From Candidatus Aenigmatarchaeota archaeon (GTDB lineage: Archaea; Aenigmatarchaeota; Aenigmatarchaeia; JACPZZ01), in the NCBI GenBank assembly GCA_016202795.1, contig JACQNY010000029.1, positions 1 through 11,723 on the forward strand: a stretch of 11,723 nt of DNA. Direction: 5' to 3'. The position numbers were made by a program, and so were the translations under genes. A model generated the notes under the pieces. The model was not told the DNA's origin, did not search any database, and saw only the letters and a program-made list of their open reading frames with translations. How positions within the stretch are numbered: position 1 is the first letter of the stretch; each line of letters starts with the position of its first letter. Of this stretch, positions 1 through 4,899 are shown one piece after another.

Positions 1-1211
1 ACGTTTCCGGAAAAAAACAGGATCGTAGGCAACAGCAGACAGCCCATGCAATGCATCCTTTTAACGCCGAGGCGCTCGCACAAAAGCCCTATTGACGTTG
101 CGGTAAACAGCACTAACAATCCTGCGGCGCCGGAAAATAAAAACACCAACAAACAGATGAAAACTATTACCGAACGTGAAACAAGGGAATAATTTATTTT
201 GCGCATCGCGTCCAGCGCGCGCGATGAGATTTTCAGGCACACGAAAGCCGCAATGCCGGACGATAAGAGAATTGAGCCAACGATCACCAACAACTCGTTT
301 ATCCCGATATCACCTAATAATCGTTCAACGACAACAGATGCCCCGCTGCGCGGGTTGCCGACTGTATACAAAGCCGACATTGAAAACAATGAATCAGCGG
401 CGTTGACAGAGCCGAGCATTACCAAAAAGCTTTCCGGCGACGAGACGGCGAAAACCTGCTGCGTTAACGCGACAGCCTGCGACGCGCCTATGCCCGGCAT
501 TAATCCGACTAAAAGCCCGCCGAAAGTTCCGACAACTGCAAATTTGGCCATCGCTTTCGCGTTAATAGAAACTGCAGAATGCTTCTGCTGCGGTATCGAA
601 GATTTGTTTCCAAGGCTGACTAAAAGCGTGCTTACTCCGAAAAGTCCTGACAAAATGGGCAGCAAGGCGTTTTGCGGTTGGAGAACTCGTGCGTCGAGGA
701 CTAAGAATCCCAAAAATCCGGACATTAAAAATATTACGGTGGCGTAAAAAATTTTTATTTTTTTCTTTTCGCCCAGTATCATTAAGCTTACAATCGCGGC
801 CAAAACGTAATGGATGAAAGGCCTTGTTAGTTCGTAAAAAGCGCTGAATGTTTTCATTGATAAAAATAACACTGGCACGCTGAACAATAACGCCAGCGAA
901 GCTCCTGCGACCATCAGAAAGACAGCCTCCAGCCCGCGGCCCGAAATCAACAGCCTGTGCGCCGGAAGTATGGACAACGCCGTGTCTTCGTTCGGCGCTC
1001 CCAGCAGCGCCGAAGGTATGAAAGACGAGAAAATGTGCGCTGCCATTATCGATGATATGATTATAGAAGCTTCAATAGGCGAGATCCCAAAATACGGGTA
1101 AATCGGCAATATCGAAACAGCAAGCGTGTTTGTGTGCAAACCCGGTATAAGCCCTGTAAAAAGCCCTATGGCACAGCCGACCAGCGAAAACAGCAACACG
1201 CTTTCTATCAT
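1..1211 (-). CDS. TctA/DUF112-family membrane transporter, C-terminus cut by window edge
   Basis: Open from an ATG at 1211 to the window edge (403 residues, no frameshift). The protein is almost wholly hydrophobic and shows the internal duplication of the TctA/DUF112 family: GLFTGLIPGLHTNT near residues 16-29 and GGLLVGLMPGIGASQA near 231-246. The end, ERLGVKRMHCMGCLLLP, resembles the usual C-terminal helix of the family, so probably only a few residues are missing. Bacterial TctA is the large permease of a tripartite tricarboxylate transporter. Archaeal relatives usually lack the TctB and TctC partners, none is visible here, and the substrate is unknown. The start overlaps the TGA of the upstream OB-fold gene (ATGA), so the two are probably translationally coupled in one operon. 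The family call is fairly secure; transport function is inferred. Confidence 0.85.
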   Translation of the reverse strand, partial: MIESVLLFSLVGCAIGLFTGLIPGLHTNTLAVSILPIYPYFGISPIEASIIISSIMAAHIFSSFIPSALLGAPNEDTALSILPAHRLLISGRGLEAVFLMVAGASLALLFSVPVLFLSMKTFSAFYELTRPFIHYVLAAIVSLMILGEKKKIKIFYATVIFLMSGFLGFLVLDARVLQPQNALLPILSGLFGVSTLLVSLGNKSSIPQQKHSAVSINAKAMAKFAVVGTFGGLLVGLMPGIGASQAVALTQQVFAVSSPESFLVMLGSVNAADSLFSMSALYTVGNPRSGASVVVERLLGDIGINELLVIVGSILLSSGIAAFVCLKISSRALDAMRKINYSLVSRSVIVFICLLVFLFSGAAGLLVLFTATSIGLLCERLGVKRMHCMGCLLLPTILFFSGN

Positions 1212-1594
1212 TTTCCAGCCAGTTTTTTTATATCCGAAACCCTGTTCGGGATTATTTGAATAACGCCCTTGTATTCGTCGATCAAGCCTCTAACCGAAAT
1301 AATTGAGCCTGTTACAAAAATCTCCTCTGCGTCACTGCCCAACCCCTTCTTGAGGTCGGAAAAAATCATCACACCAATGACTGTGTAACCGTCGGAAAGT
1401 TTTACGGATATGGTGTTGCCTGTAAATTTCGCAGACTCCACATAGCCGGTTATTTGCGCATAGGAGCCGACCATCGAGCTGTCTATTGCTCCGATATCCG
1501 TGGTTTTAGGGTCTATTTTTCCGGCAGACACATAAACCAGAAACAATCCTATAACTGAAAGCGAAAAAAACAGCGCGGGAAACTTGTTTTCCAT
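1208..1594 (-). CDS. Membrane-anchored OB-fold protein
   Basis: The product has 128 residues. Residues 5-22 form one hydrophobic segment, either a membrane anchor or an uncleaved signal. Residues 38-124 read as an OB-fold of the tRNA_anti-like type: a strand with VGSYAQITGYVES, a strand with ISVKLSDGYTVIGVMIF, then IFVTGSIISVRGLIDEYKG and an IQIIP strand. OB-folds of this kind bind nucleic acids or oligosaccharides; here the ligand is unknown, and the N-terminal anchor suggests the domain sits at the membrane, probably outside. The ATG at 1594 is preceded by GAGGTC (1606-1611), a reasonable Shine-Dalgarno sequence. The gene ends in the ATGA overlap with the transporter gene, so the two are likely co-expressed. 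Fold confidence is good; function is not known. Confidence 0.78.
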   Translation of the reverse strand: MENKFPALFFSLSVIGLFLVYVSAGKIDPKTTDIGAIDSSMVGSYAQITGYVESAKFTGNTISVKLSDGYTVIGVMIFSDLKKGLGSDAEEIFVTGSIISVRGLIDEYKGVIQIIPNRVSDIKKLAGK

Positions 1595-1605
1595 TGATAC
1601 TGCTT

Positions 1606-1623
1606 GACCTCAAAAAGATAAAA
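1606..1623 (-). promoter_or_regulatory. TATA-like element and RBS of the OB-fold/transporter operon
   Basis: On the minus strand TTTTATC (1617-1623) lies about 26 nt before the ATG at 1594, the spacing of a leaderless archaeal promoter. GAGGTC (1606-1611) lies 11 nt before the ATG. These two signals compete, because a leaderless transcript would not contain the RBS; either the start site lies further upstream or the GAGGTC match is chance. Confidence 0.35.
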
Positions 1624-1687
1624 CGTTTCATGCCTTTACCGTGACAACAACTTTCTGGGGTTTTTAAGCTCAACATCTCAAGAGAAA

Positions 1688-1731
1688 AAATATAAAGCAA
1701 CTCGTGTAACCATTAAAGGTTAGTTTGGAGG
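1688..1731 (+). promoter_or_regulatory. TATA box and Shine-Dalgarno of the small protein gene
   Basis: AAATATAAAG (1688-1697) is a good archaeal TATA box, predicting a start of transcription near 1718-1720. GGAGG (1727-1731) lies 10 nt before the ATG at 1742 and 4 nt before an in-frame TTG at 1736. The rest of the divergent gap 1595-1735 shows nothing recognisable. Confidence 0.6.
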
Positions 1732-1741
1732 TTGGTTGGCT

Positions 1742-1918
1742 ATGGCATTTGAAAAAGTGAACAGCAAAGGTGTGAAGTATCATCTTCATTCGAGGGGAAA
1801 ATTGTATTTCTTCTCCAAAAAGCCTGAAGGCTCGGTAGATCTGCCCGCGGGCAATTGGGACGTTGTTGAAAACGAACGAACCGGTTTGCCGATGTTGAAG
1901 AAAAAAATAATCAACTGA
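1742..1918 (+). CDS. Small conserved-looking protein, function unknown
   Basis: The product has 58 residues from the ATG at 1742 (60 from an in-frame TTG at 1736; the ATG has the better distance from GGAGG). It is rich in lysine and aromatic residues, with the pattern KVNSKGVKYHLHSRGKLYFF, then a glycine-bearing turn, then VVENERTGLPMLKKK. I recall short archaeal and candidate-phyla proteins with this layout (K-V-N-S-K-G, Y-x-L-H, Y-F-F, V-V-E-N-x-R-T-G-L-P-x-L-K-K), which would make it a single small beta-rich domain of unknown function. It has its own promoter and RBS and ends 2 nt before the convergent coiled-coil gene. No function can be assigned. It is very likely a real gene because of the RBS, the promoter and the composed, non-random sequence. 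Confidence 0.75.
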   Translation: MAFEKVNSKGVKYHLHSRGKLYFFSKKPEGSVDLPAGNWDVVENERTGLPMLKKKIIN

Positions 1919-1920
1919 TC

Positions 1921-2595
1921 CTATTTTGCCCTGCTCTCCAGATCTTCCCGCATTTTCCTAACGATTTCCCTGGCGGCTCCGAGGGAGGGTTGGACATCAC
2001 CGGATTTTGCATCTTTGGCAACTTCCTCCACAGCGCCAATGGCCTGTTCTGCCCTGGTTATCGCCGCATCGGCGCCGGAATAACCCACATTGCTATACCG
2101 CCTTATCCCGGACCTAGATAAAAACTCTCTCACCTCTGCCTCGGTTCTCTCATCCTTTTCTTTGTTCTCCTGTCTTCGCGCGGCTGCTTCCGGGTCCCGC
2201 CTGTCTATTTCTTCCATAATATTTTTCCGATGCTCATCAGACTCCCTCCCCAATTCCATGTTGCTCTGTTCTAAGACGCGGAGCCTGTCCCCGGTTTCCA
2301 TGCTCCGCTCTGCATCGGACAAATGATAAGAAACGTTTGAACCCAGAGAATCTATAATAGACCTGACAACCTCATCGGCCCTTTTTTTCAGTGCATTGTA
2401 TCTGGTGACGTTCGGCCCGCCGGAAGCGCTATCCAAAAAGGTCCTGGCACTACGGTAATTGATGCTCGCGGAATGAACATCAGGAGGGCTATCTTTTGAA
2501 TGTTTCAAATAACCTTCAGCCCGCTTTAAAAAATATTCCGCAGTTTTTAGGTTATCAATGCCAGGTTTTTTCCCGAACAAACCCATAATGAACAT
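1921..2595 (-). CDS. Charged helical (coiled-coil) protein, unknown function
   Basis: The product has 224 residues from the ATG at 2595, or 221 from the in-frame ATG at 2586 (MGLFGKKPG). The earlier ATG is kept because a TATA box about 29 nt upstream predicts a leaderless message beginning there. No hydrophobic segment is present. Nearly the whole protein is predicted helix: residues 14-90 look like TPR-like or helical-hairpin segments (AEYFLKRAEGYLKHSK, INYRSARTFLDSA), residues 100-160 are a highly charged coiled coil rich in E, R, D and K, and residues 175-221 form another amphipathic helical region. I do not recognise the family. It lies 29 nt downstream of a membrane protein gene on the same strand, so the two may be functionally linked, but it seems to have its own promoter. 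Confidence 0.7.
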   Translation of the reverse strand: MFIMGLFGKKPGIDNLKTAEYFLKRAEGYLKHSKDSPPDVHSASINYRSARTFLDSASGGPNVTRYNALKKRADEVVRSIIDSLGSNVSYHLSDAERSMETGDRLRVLEQSNMELGRESDEHRKNIMEEIDRRDPEAAARRQENKEKDERTEAEVREFLSRSGIRRYSNVGYSGADAAITRAEQAIGAVEEVAKDAKSGDVQPSLGAAREIVRKMREDLESRAK

Positions 2596-2617
2596 TATTT
2601 AATTTGAGTGGATTTAA

Positions 2618-2629
2618 CTTTTATTTATT
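2618..2629 (-). promoter_or_regulatory. TATA box of the coiled-coil protein gene
   Basis: AATAAATAAAAG on the minus strand is centred about 29 nt before the ATG at 2595, predicting a leaderless transcript. It overlaps the stop codon of the upstream membrane protein gene (2625-2627). Confidence 0.45.
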
Positions 2630-3146
2630 GCCTTTCCCACGTTAATCCGGGCTGGCTCATTCCATACTCTATGAATTTTTTGAAGTTGTCGGCTATGTCT
2701 TTCTGCTTTTTTTCTTCGGGAGTGATCTTTTTGGTTTTTGGGATCATGCCCCCTAACTTGTTTACCCAAAGGAAAAACATGGAAAACCATGCTGACAAAA
2801 CCTCAAGAACAGTGTAAAAAACCGATCCCGCGGACTGTTTTTTTCCCAGTATTATTGAAAATGTCCTGTAGGCGCCTTCAAAAGTTATTGCAAAAAGCAA
2901 CGCTTTTACAGCCAGCGAAAACAAGCTTGAAGACAACAGGAAATAATTTGTGAAAACACCGTTCAATAGCATGAATAGCAGGGAAAATCCTATCAGAAAT
3001 TCCGCAAAGCCCGACGAAATGCTCGCGATCATTGGGTTAAAGCCGTTCCCGATCTCTGCCTGTTTGTCTGCCGGCATGGCGCCTAACAAAACATGGTCCA
3101 ACGCTTGTCCGGCCTCGCCAAGCAACGCCCTTAAAATTTCCCGCAT
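2625..3146 (-). CDS. Three-helix membrane protein, unknown function
   Basis: The product has 173 residues from the ATG at 3146 (MREILRALLGEAG). An in-frame TTG at 3164 would add MVNKIF. The ATG is preferred because TTAATATC (3175-3182, minus) predicts transcription starting near 3151. After an amphipathic N-terminal helix there are three long hydrophobic stretches, at about residues 47-64, 68-98 and 108-130 in the ATG numbering. A short lysine-rich C-terminal tail (KTKKITPEEKKQK, then a helix ending GLTWERQ) is probably cytoplasmic. I do not recognise the family. It is head to head with the acyl-CoA synthetase subunit and followed by the coiled-coil gene. Membrane location is well supported; function is not. 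Confidence 0.7.
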   Translation of the reverse strand: MREILRALLGEAGQALDHVLLGAMPADKQAEIGNGFNPMIASISSGFAEFLIGFSLLFMLLNGVFTNYFLLSSSLFSLAVKALLFAITFEGAYRTFSIILGKKQSAGSVFYTVLEVLSAWFSMFFLWVNKLGGMIPKTKKITPEEKKQKDIADNFKKFIEYGMSQPGLTWERQ

Positions 3147-3152
3147 AAAGAT

Positions 3153-3182
3153 CTTATTTACCAATCCGGCGTAAGATATTAA
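3153..3182. promoter_or_regulatory. Overlapping divergent promoters
   Basis: CTTATTTA (3153-3160) on the plus strand is about 27 nt before the predicted start of the acyl-CoA synthetase message, and TTAATATC (3175-3182) on the minus strand about 27 nt before that of the membrane protein. Each TATA box lies in the initial transcribed or initiation region of the other gene, so the two promoters face each other and probably exclude each other. Confidence 0.4.
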
Positions 3183-3193
3183 TAGGCGATATT

Positions 3194-3829
3194 TTGATCC
3201 TAACCCTTCCGGAAGTTGAGAAATTACTGAATAAGTACGGCATACCTGTTGTCGAGGAGGCGTTGGTTAGGAATCGGCAAAATGCCGTTACAATCGCAGA
3301 CCAGATCGGTTTGCCGGTAGTTATGAAGGCGCAGGGTTTCGTTCATAAAACAGAACATGGCGCAGTAAAGACCAATATTGGTACGTTAGAGGCTGTAAAA
3401 GAGAATTTTGACAAATTAACAACGGTCCAGAATGCGAAGAGGCTCAGGAAAACCGAAGGAATACTTATCCAGAAACAGGTTGAAGGCATCGAAATGATTA
3501 TCGGCGTCGCCGAAAACGCCCAGTTTGGTAAAGTGATCAGCTTTGGTCTGGGCGGCGTTTTTGTCGAGCTTTTCAAGGATATCTCGTTTCGTGCGCTGCC
3601 AATAACGGCTTTCGACGCAGCTGAAATGATCAAAGGCCTGAAATACGGGAAAATCTTGGACGGCTATCGAAAAATAAAACCCGCAAACATGGAAAAATTG
3701 GGAAAAATCATACTCGCCGTTGCTGCGCTGGCCGAAAAAGAGAATGTGAAAGAAATGGACATAAACCCGCTTTTCGTCAATGGCGACGTCGTACTCGCTG
3801 CGGATGCCAGAATACTTTTGGGTGATTGA
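3194..3829 (+). CDS. acdB: ATP-grasp beta subunit of ADP-forming acyl-CoA (acetyl-CoA) synthetase
   Basis: The product has 211 residues of the ATP-grasp_5 type. In this family the alpha/beta enzyme converts acyl-CoA, ADP and phosphate to acid, CoA and ATP, a substrate-level phosphorylation step in archaeal fermentation. Visible marks are LPVVMKAQ (K45, nucleotide binding), FVHKTEHGAVKTNI (49-62), the block FGKVISFGLGGVFVELFKDI (111-130), ALPIT, and the C-terminal EMDINPLFV with D204 in AADARILL. The block order matches the Pyrococcus-type beta subunit (about 230 residues) but lacks its first 15-20 residues. The start is TTG at 3194, preceded by AGGCGAT (3184-3190), one mismatch from an ideal Shine-Dalgarno; no ATG is available. 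No alpha subunit is in this window, so it must lie elsewhere or beyond the edges of this segment. Confidence 0.88.
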   Translation: MILTLPEVEKLLNKYGIPVVEEALVRNRQNAVTIADQIGLPVVMKAQGFVHKTEHGAVKTNIGTLEAVKENFDKLTTVQNAKRLRKTEGILIQKQVEGIEMIIGVAENAQFGKVISFGLGGVFVELFKDISFRALPITAFDAAEMIKGLKYGKILDGYRKIKPANMEKLGKIILAVAALAEKENVKEMDINPLFVNGDVVLAADARILLGD

Positions 3830-4294
3830 CTGCCGTCATTTTACCAGCACATTGTCCTGTCGATGTTTGCGTTATTTTTGGTTTTACTGACTTGGGAACA
3901 GCAATATGCTTCAATGATGCTGGCATTTTTTATGGCGTCGGTTTTTCCGGACATCGATTCTAAAAACTCGACTGTCAGGAAAAACGCTTCGATAACCATA
4001 CCGGCAATTTTATCGCTCTTTGTCGTATTTAATCCGGATTTAGATCTTCAAACAAGGATTTTCGCAGGAATGGTGGCGCTTTTCGCATCGCACATCGCAA
4101 TAGAATCGCTTCCTTTATCCCATCGCGGAAAGCGATCATTGCACACAACGCCGTTAATGTTGATTTTTTCTGTGTTGATCGGCATTGCCGTATGGATGAC
4201 ATTTAGAACTCCAAATTTATGGCAGCTCATTGTTGCGGCGTTGCTTGGCTACGCGACCCACATGACCGCGGACAAGCTCTTTAACAGGGGCTAA
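3830..4294 (+). CDS. DUF457 / LexA-binding inner-membrane hydrolase-like protein
   Basis: The motifs of this membrane-bound, metal-dependent hydrolase-like family are present. Counting from the ATG at 3863 they are FPDIDSK (28-34), HRGKRSLHT (87-95) and GYATHMTAD (129-137), separated by hydrophobic helices. Acidic and histidine residues in these motifs are the presumed metal ligands. The ATG-started protein (143 residues) begins inside the first helix and lacks the N-terminal histidine motif. The frame stays open upstream to the TGA of the previous gene and encodes PSFYQHIVLS, which fits the missing motif. I therefore place the start at CTG 3830, directly after that TGA and 3 nt after GGTGAT (3821-3826). 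The ATG at 3863 has no RBS. This would give 154 residues. The family call is good; the start is inferred. Confidence 0.72.
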   Translation: MPSFYQHIVLSMFALFLVLLTWEQQYASMMLAFFMASVFPDIDSKNSTVRKNASITIPAILSLFVVFNPDLDLQTRIFAGMVALFASHIAIESLPLSHRGKRSLHTTPLMLIFSVLIGIAVWMTFRTPNLWQLIVAALLGYATHMTADKLFNRG

Positions 4295-4295
4295 G

Positions 4296-4363
4296 ATTTA
4301 TTAATCTGCCGGCAGAACAGATAGTGAACGGTAAGAAACCGTGTAAACAAAAACAAGGAGTGA
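4296..4363 (+). promoter_or_regulatory. Promoter, palindromic operator candidate and RBS of the 82-residue protein gene
   Basis: ATTTATTAAT (4296-4305) is a TATA box. A perfect 12-bp palindrome, TCTGCCGGCAGA (4305-4316), abuts it, between TATA and the predicted transcription start near 4328. AAGGAGTGA (4355-4363) is the Shine-Dalgarno, 6 nt before the ATG at 4370. The layout (TATA, then palindrome, then a 40-nt leader) is typical for a gene repressed by a dimeric regulator binding the palindrome, but the regulator is unknown. Confidence 0.55.
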
Positions 4364-4369
4364 GACTAC

Positions 4370-4618
4370 ATGACAGAAAGAATAGTAGAATTTGAAACAA
4401 TAAGCTCGAAAGAAACGAATTTCGGGAGGAACAACTTCCTGGAGATAGCGCGTAAACGGGCTAAAACAGAGGAGGGCGAGAACGAATTCCTTTCCATCTC
4501 AAGAGGATTCTTCTCAAAAACCGGGGAAAAGATCTACAAACGGTCTGTTGCGATTCCGTTGACTGATGAAATGATGGAATTCCTGCTGGGTTCTGTCAAT
4601 GAACTGCGATCCGGCTAA
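4370..4618 (+). CDS. Small protein, possible PC4-like beta-sheet fold
   Basis: The product has 82 residues from an ATG with a good RBS (AAGGAGTGA, 4355-4363). The predicted layout is strand (NNFLEIARKRAKT), strand (NEFLSISRGFFSKTG), strand (EKIYKRSVAIPL), then a helix (TDEMMEFLLGSVNEL). This order, and the basic and aromatic residues on the middle strands, resembles the single-stranded DNA-binding fold of PC4/Sub1-like transcription cofactors, whose core is a curved sheet followed by a helix. That link is my inference from pattern alone; the family is not recognised with certainty. The gene has its own promoter with a palindromic operator candidate and is followed by a strong T-rich terminator, so it is probably a single-gene transcript. 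Confidence 0.72.
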   Translation: MTERIVEFETISSKETNFGRNNFLEIARKRAKTEEGENEFLSISRGFFSKTGEKIYKRSVAIPLTDEMMEFLLGSVNELRSG

Positions 4619-4647
4619 GTAACAGATTTTAAAAATTCGACCGCACG

Positions 4648-4676
4648 TTTTATTTTTCTTTTATTTTTTTGATTTT
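4648..4676 (+). terminator. T-rich terminator of the 82-residue protein gene
   Basis: A run of T tracts broken by single A, C or G bases (4648-4676) begins 30 nt after the stop codon. Oligo-T tracts without a hairpin are the usual intrinsic terminators in archaea. A second T tract at 4686-4696 extends it. Confidence 0.6.
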
Positions 4677-4716
4677 TCAGCCCGATTTTTTGTTTTCAGC
4701 CTGTTTTGACTGCATG

Positions 4717-4785
4717 TTTTATATGCAAGCTTGTCCAAATAATTATCAGAGCCTCTCATCAGGAGGTTTTTCGGAAAAAGGAGGT
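4717..4785 (+). promoter_or_regulatory. Promoter and two Shine-Dalgarno sequences of a tiny transcription unit
   Basis: TTTTATAT (4717-4724) lies inside a short inverted repeat, TGCAT (4711-4715) and ATGCA (4723-4727), and predicts transcription from about 4747. The leader carries two strong Shine-Dalgarno sequences, AGGAGG (4761-4766) and GGAGGT (4780-4785). CCTC at 4752-4755 can pair with GAGG of either one, so one or the other RBS could be masked. Only the second is followed by an ORF. Confidence 0.5.
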
Positions 4786-4792
4786 CTTGAAT

Positions 4793-4825
4793 TTGGCGAA
4801 GAAGAAAAAAAAGAGCAAGAGATAA
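4793..4825 (+). CDS. Ten-residue lysine-rich peptide ORF
   Basis: TTG at 4793, 7 nt after GGAGGT, opens MAKKKKKSKR followed by TAA. An in-frame TTG at 4787 would add two residues but lies only 1 nt from the RBS. The peptide is almost entirely basic, which suggests RNA or ribosome contact if it is made. Ribosomal eL41 is also a tiny basic protein, but this one is shorter and lacks its arginine and tryptophan pattern, so I do not call it that. It is flanked by a TATA box and a T-rich tract, making a unit of about 105 nt. Alternatives are a small regulatory RNA whose ORF is incidental, or the remnant 5' end of a lost gene. Nothing else is seen in the gap 4619-4899. Confidence 0.35.
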   Translation: MAKKKKKSKR

Positions 4826-4844
4826 TTAATTTTGATCTGTAGGT

Positions 4845-4857
4845 CTTTTATTTTTTT
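4845..4857 (+). terminator. T-rich tract ending the tiny unit
   Basis: Twelve pyrimidines with one A (4845-4857), 20 nt after the peptide stop codon, form a typical archaeal oligo-T terminator on the plus strand. A longer pyrimidine-rich stretch continues to about 4896, where the convergent thyX gene ends. Confidence 0.45.
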
Positions 4858-4899
4858 GGCTCTTTCCATTTTTGCTTTCTCTTTCTTTGTTTTCTCAAT

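Noticed and set aside
199..747. 182-codon ORF on the plus strand
   Set aside because: It lies wholly antisense to the TctA-like gene, whose minus-strand translation shows clear family motifs; this translation has no recognisable domain and no promoter or RBS.
3194..4294. TGA recoding giving one fused AcdB-DUF457 protein
   Set aside because: TGA serves as a normal stop in other genes here (1208-1210, 1916-1918, 8300-8302), and AcdB ends at its usual C-terminus, so separate proteins with a non-ATG start are simpler.
4771..4790. TTTTT-CGG-AAAAA hairpin between the two RBSs
   Set aside because: Five A-T pairs around a 3-nt loop would be too weak to matter on its own.
4793..4825. Ribosomal protein eL41
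   Set aside because: The peptide is only ten residues and lacks the arginine- and tryptophan-containing pattern of eL41; being tiny and basic is not sufficient.
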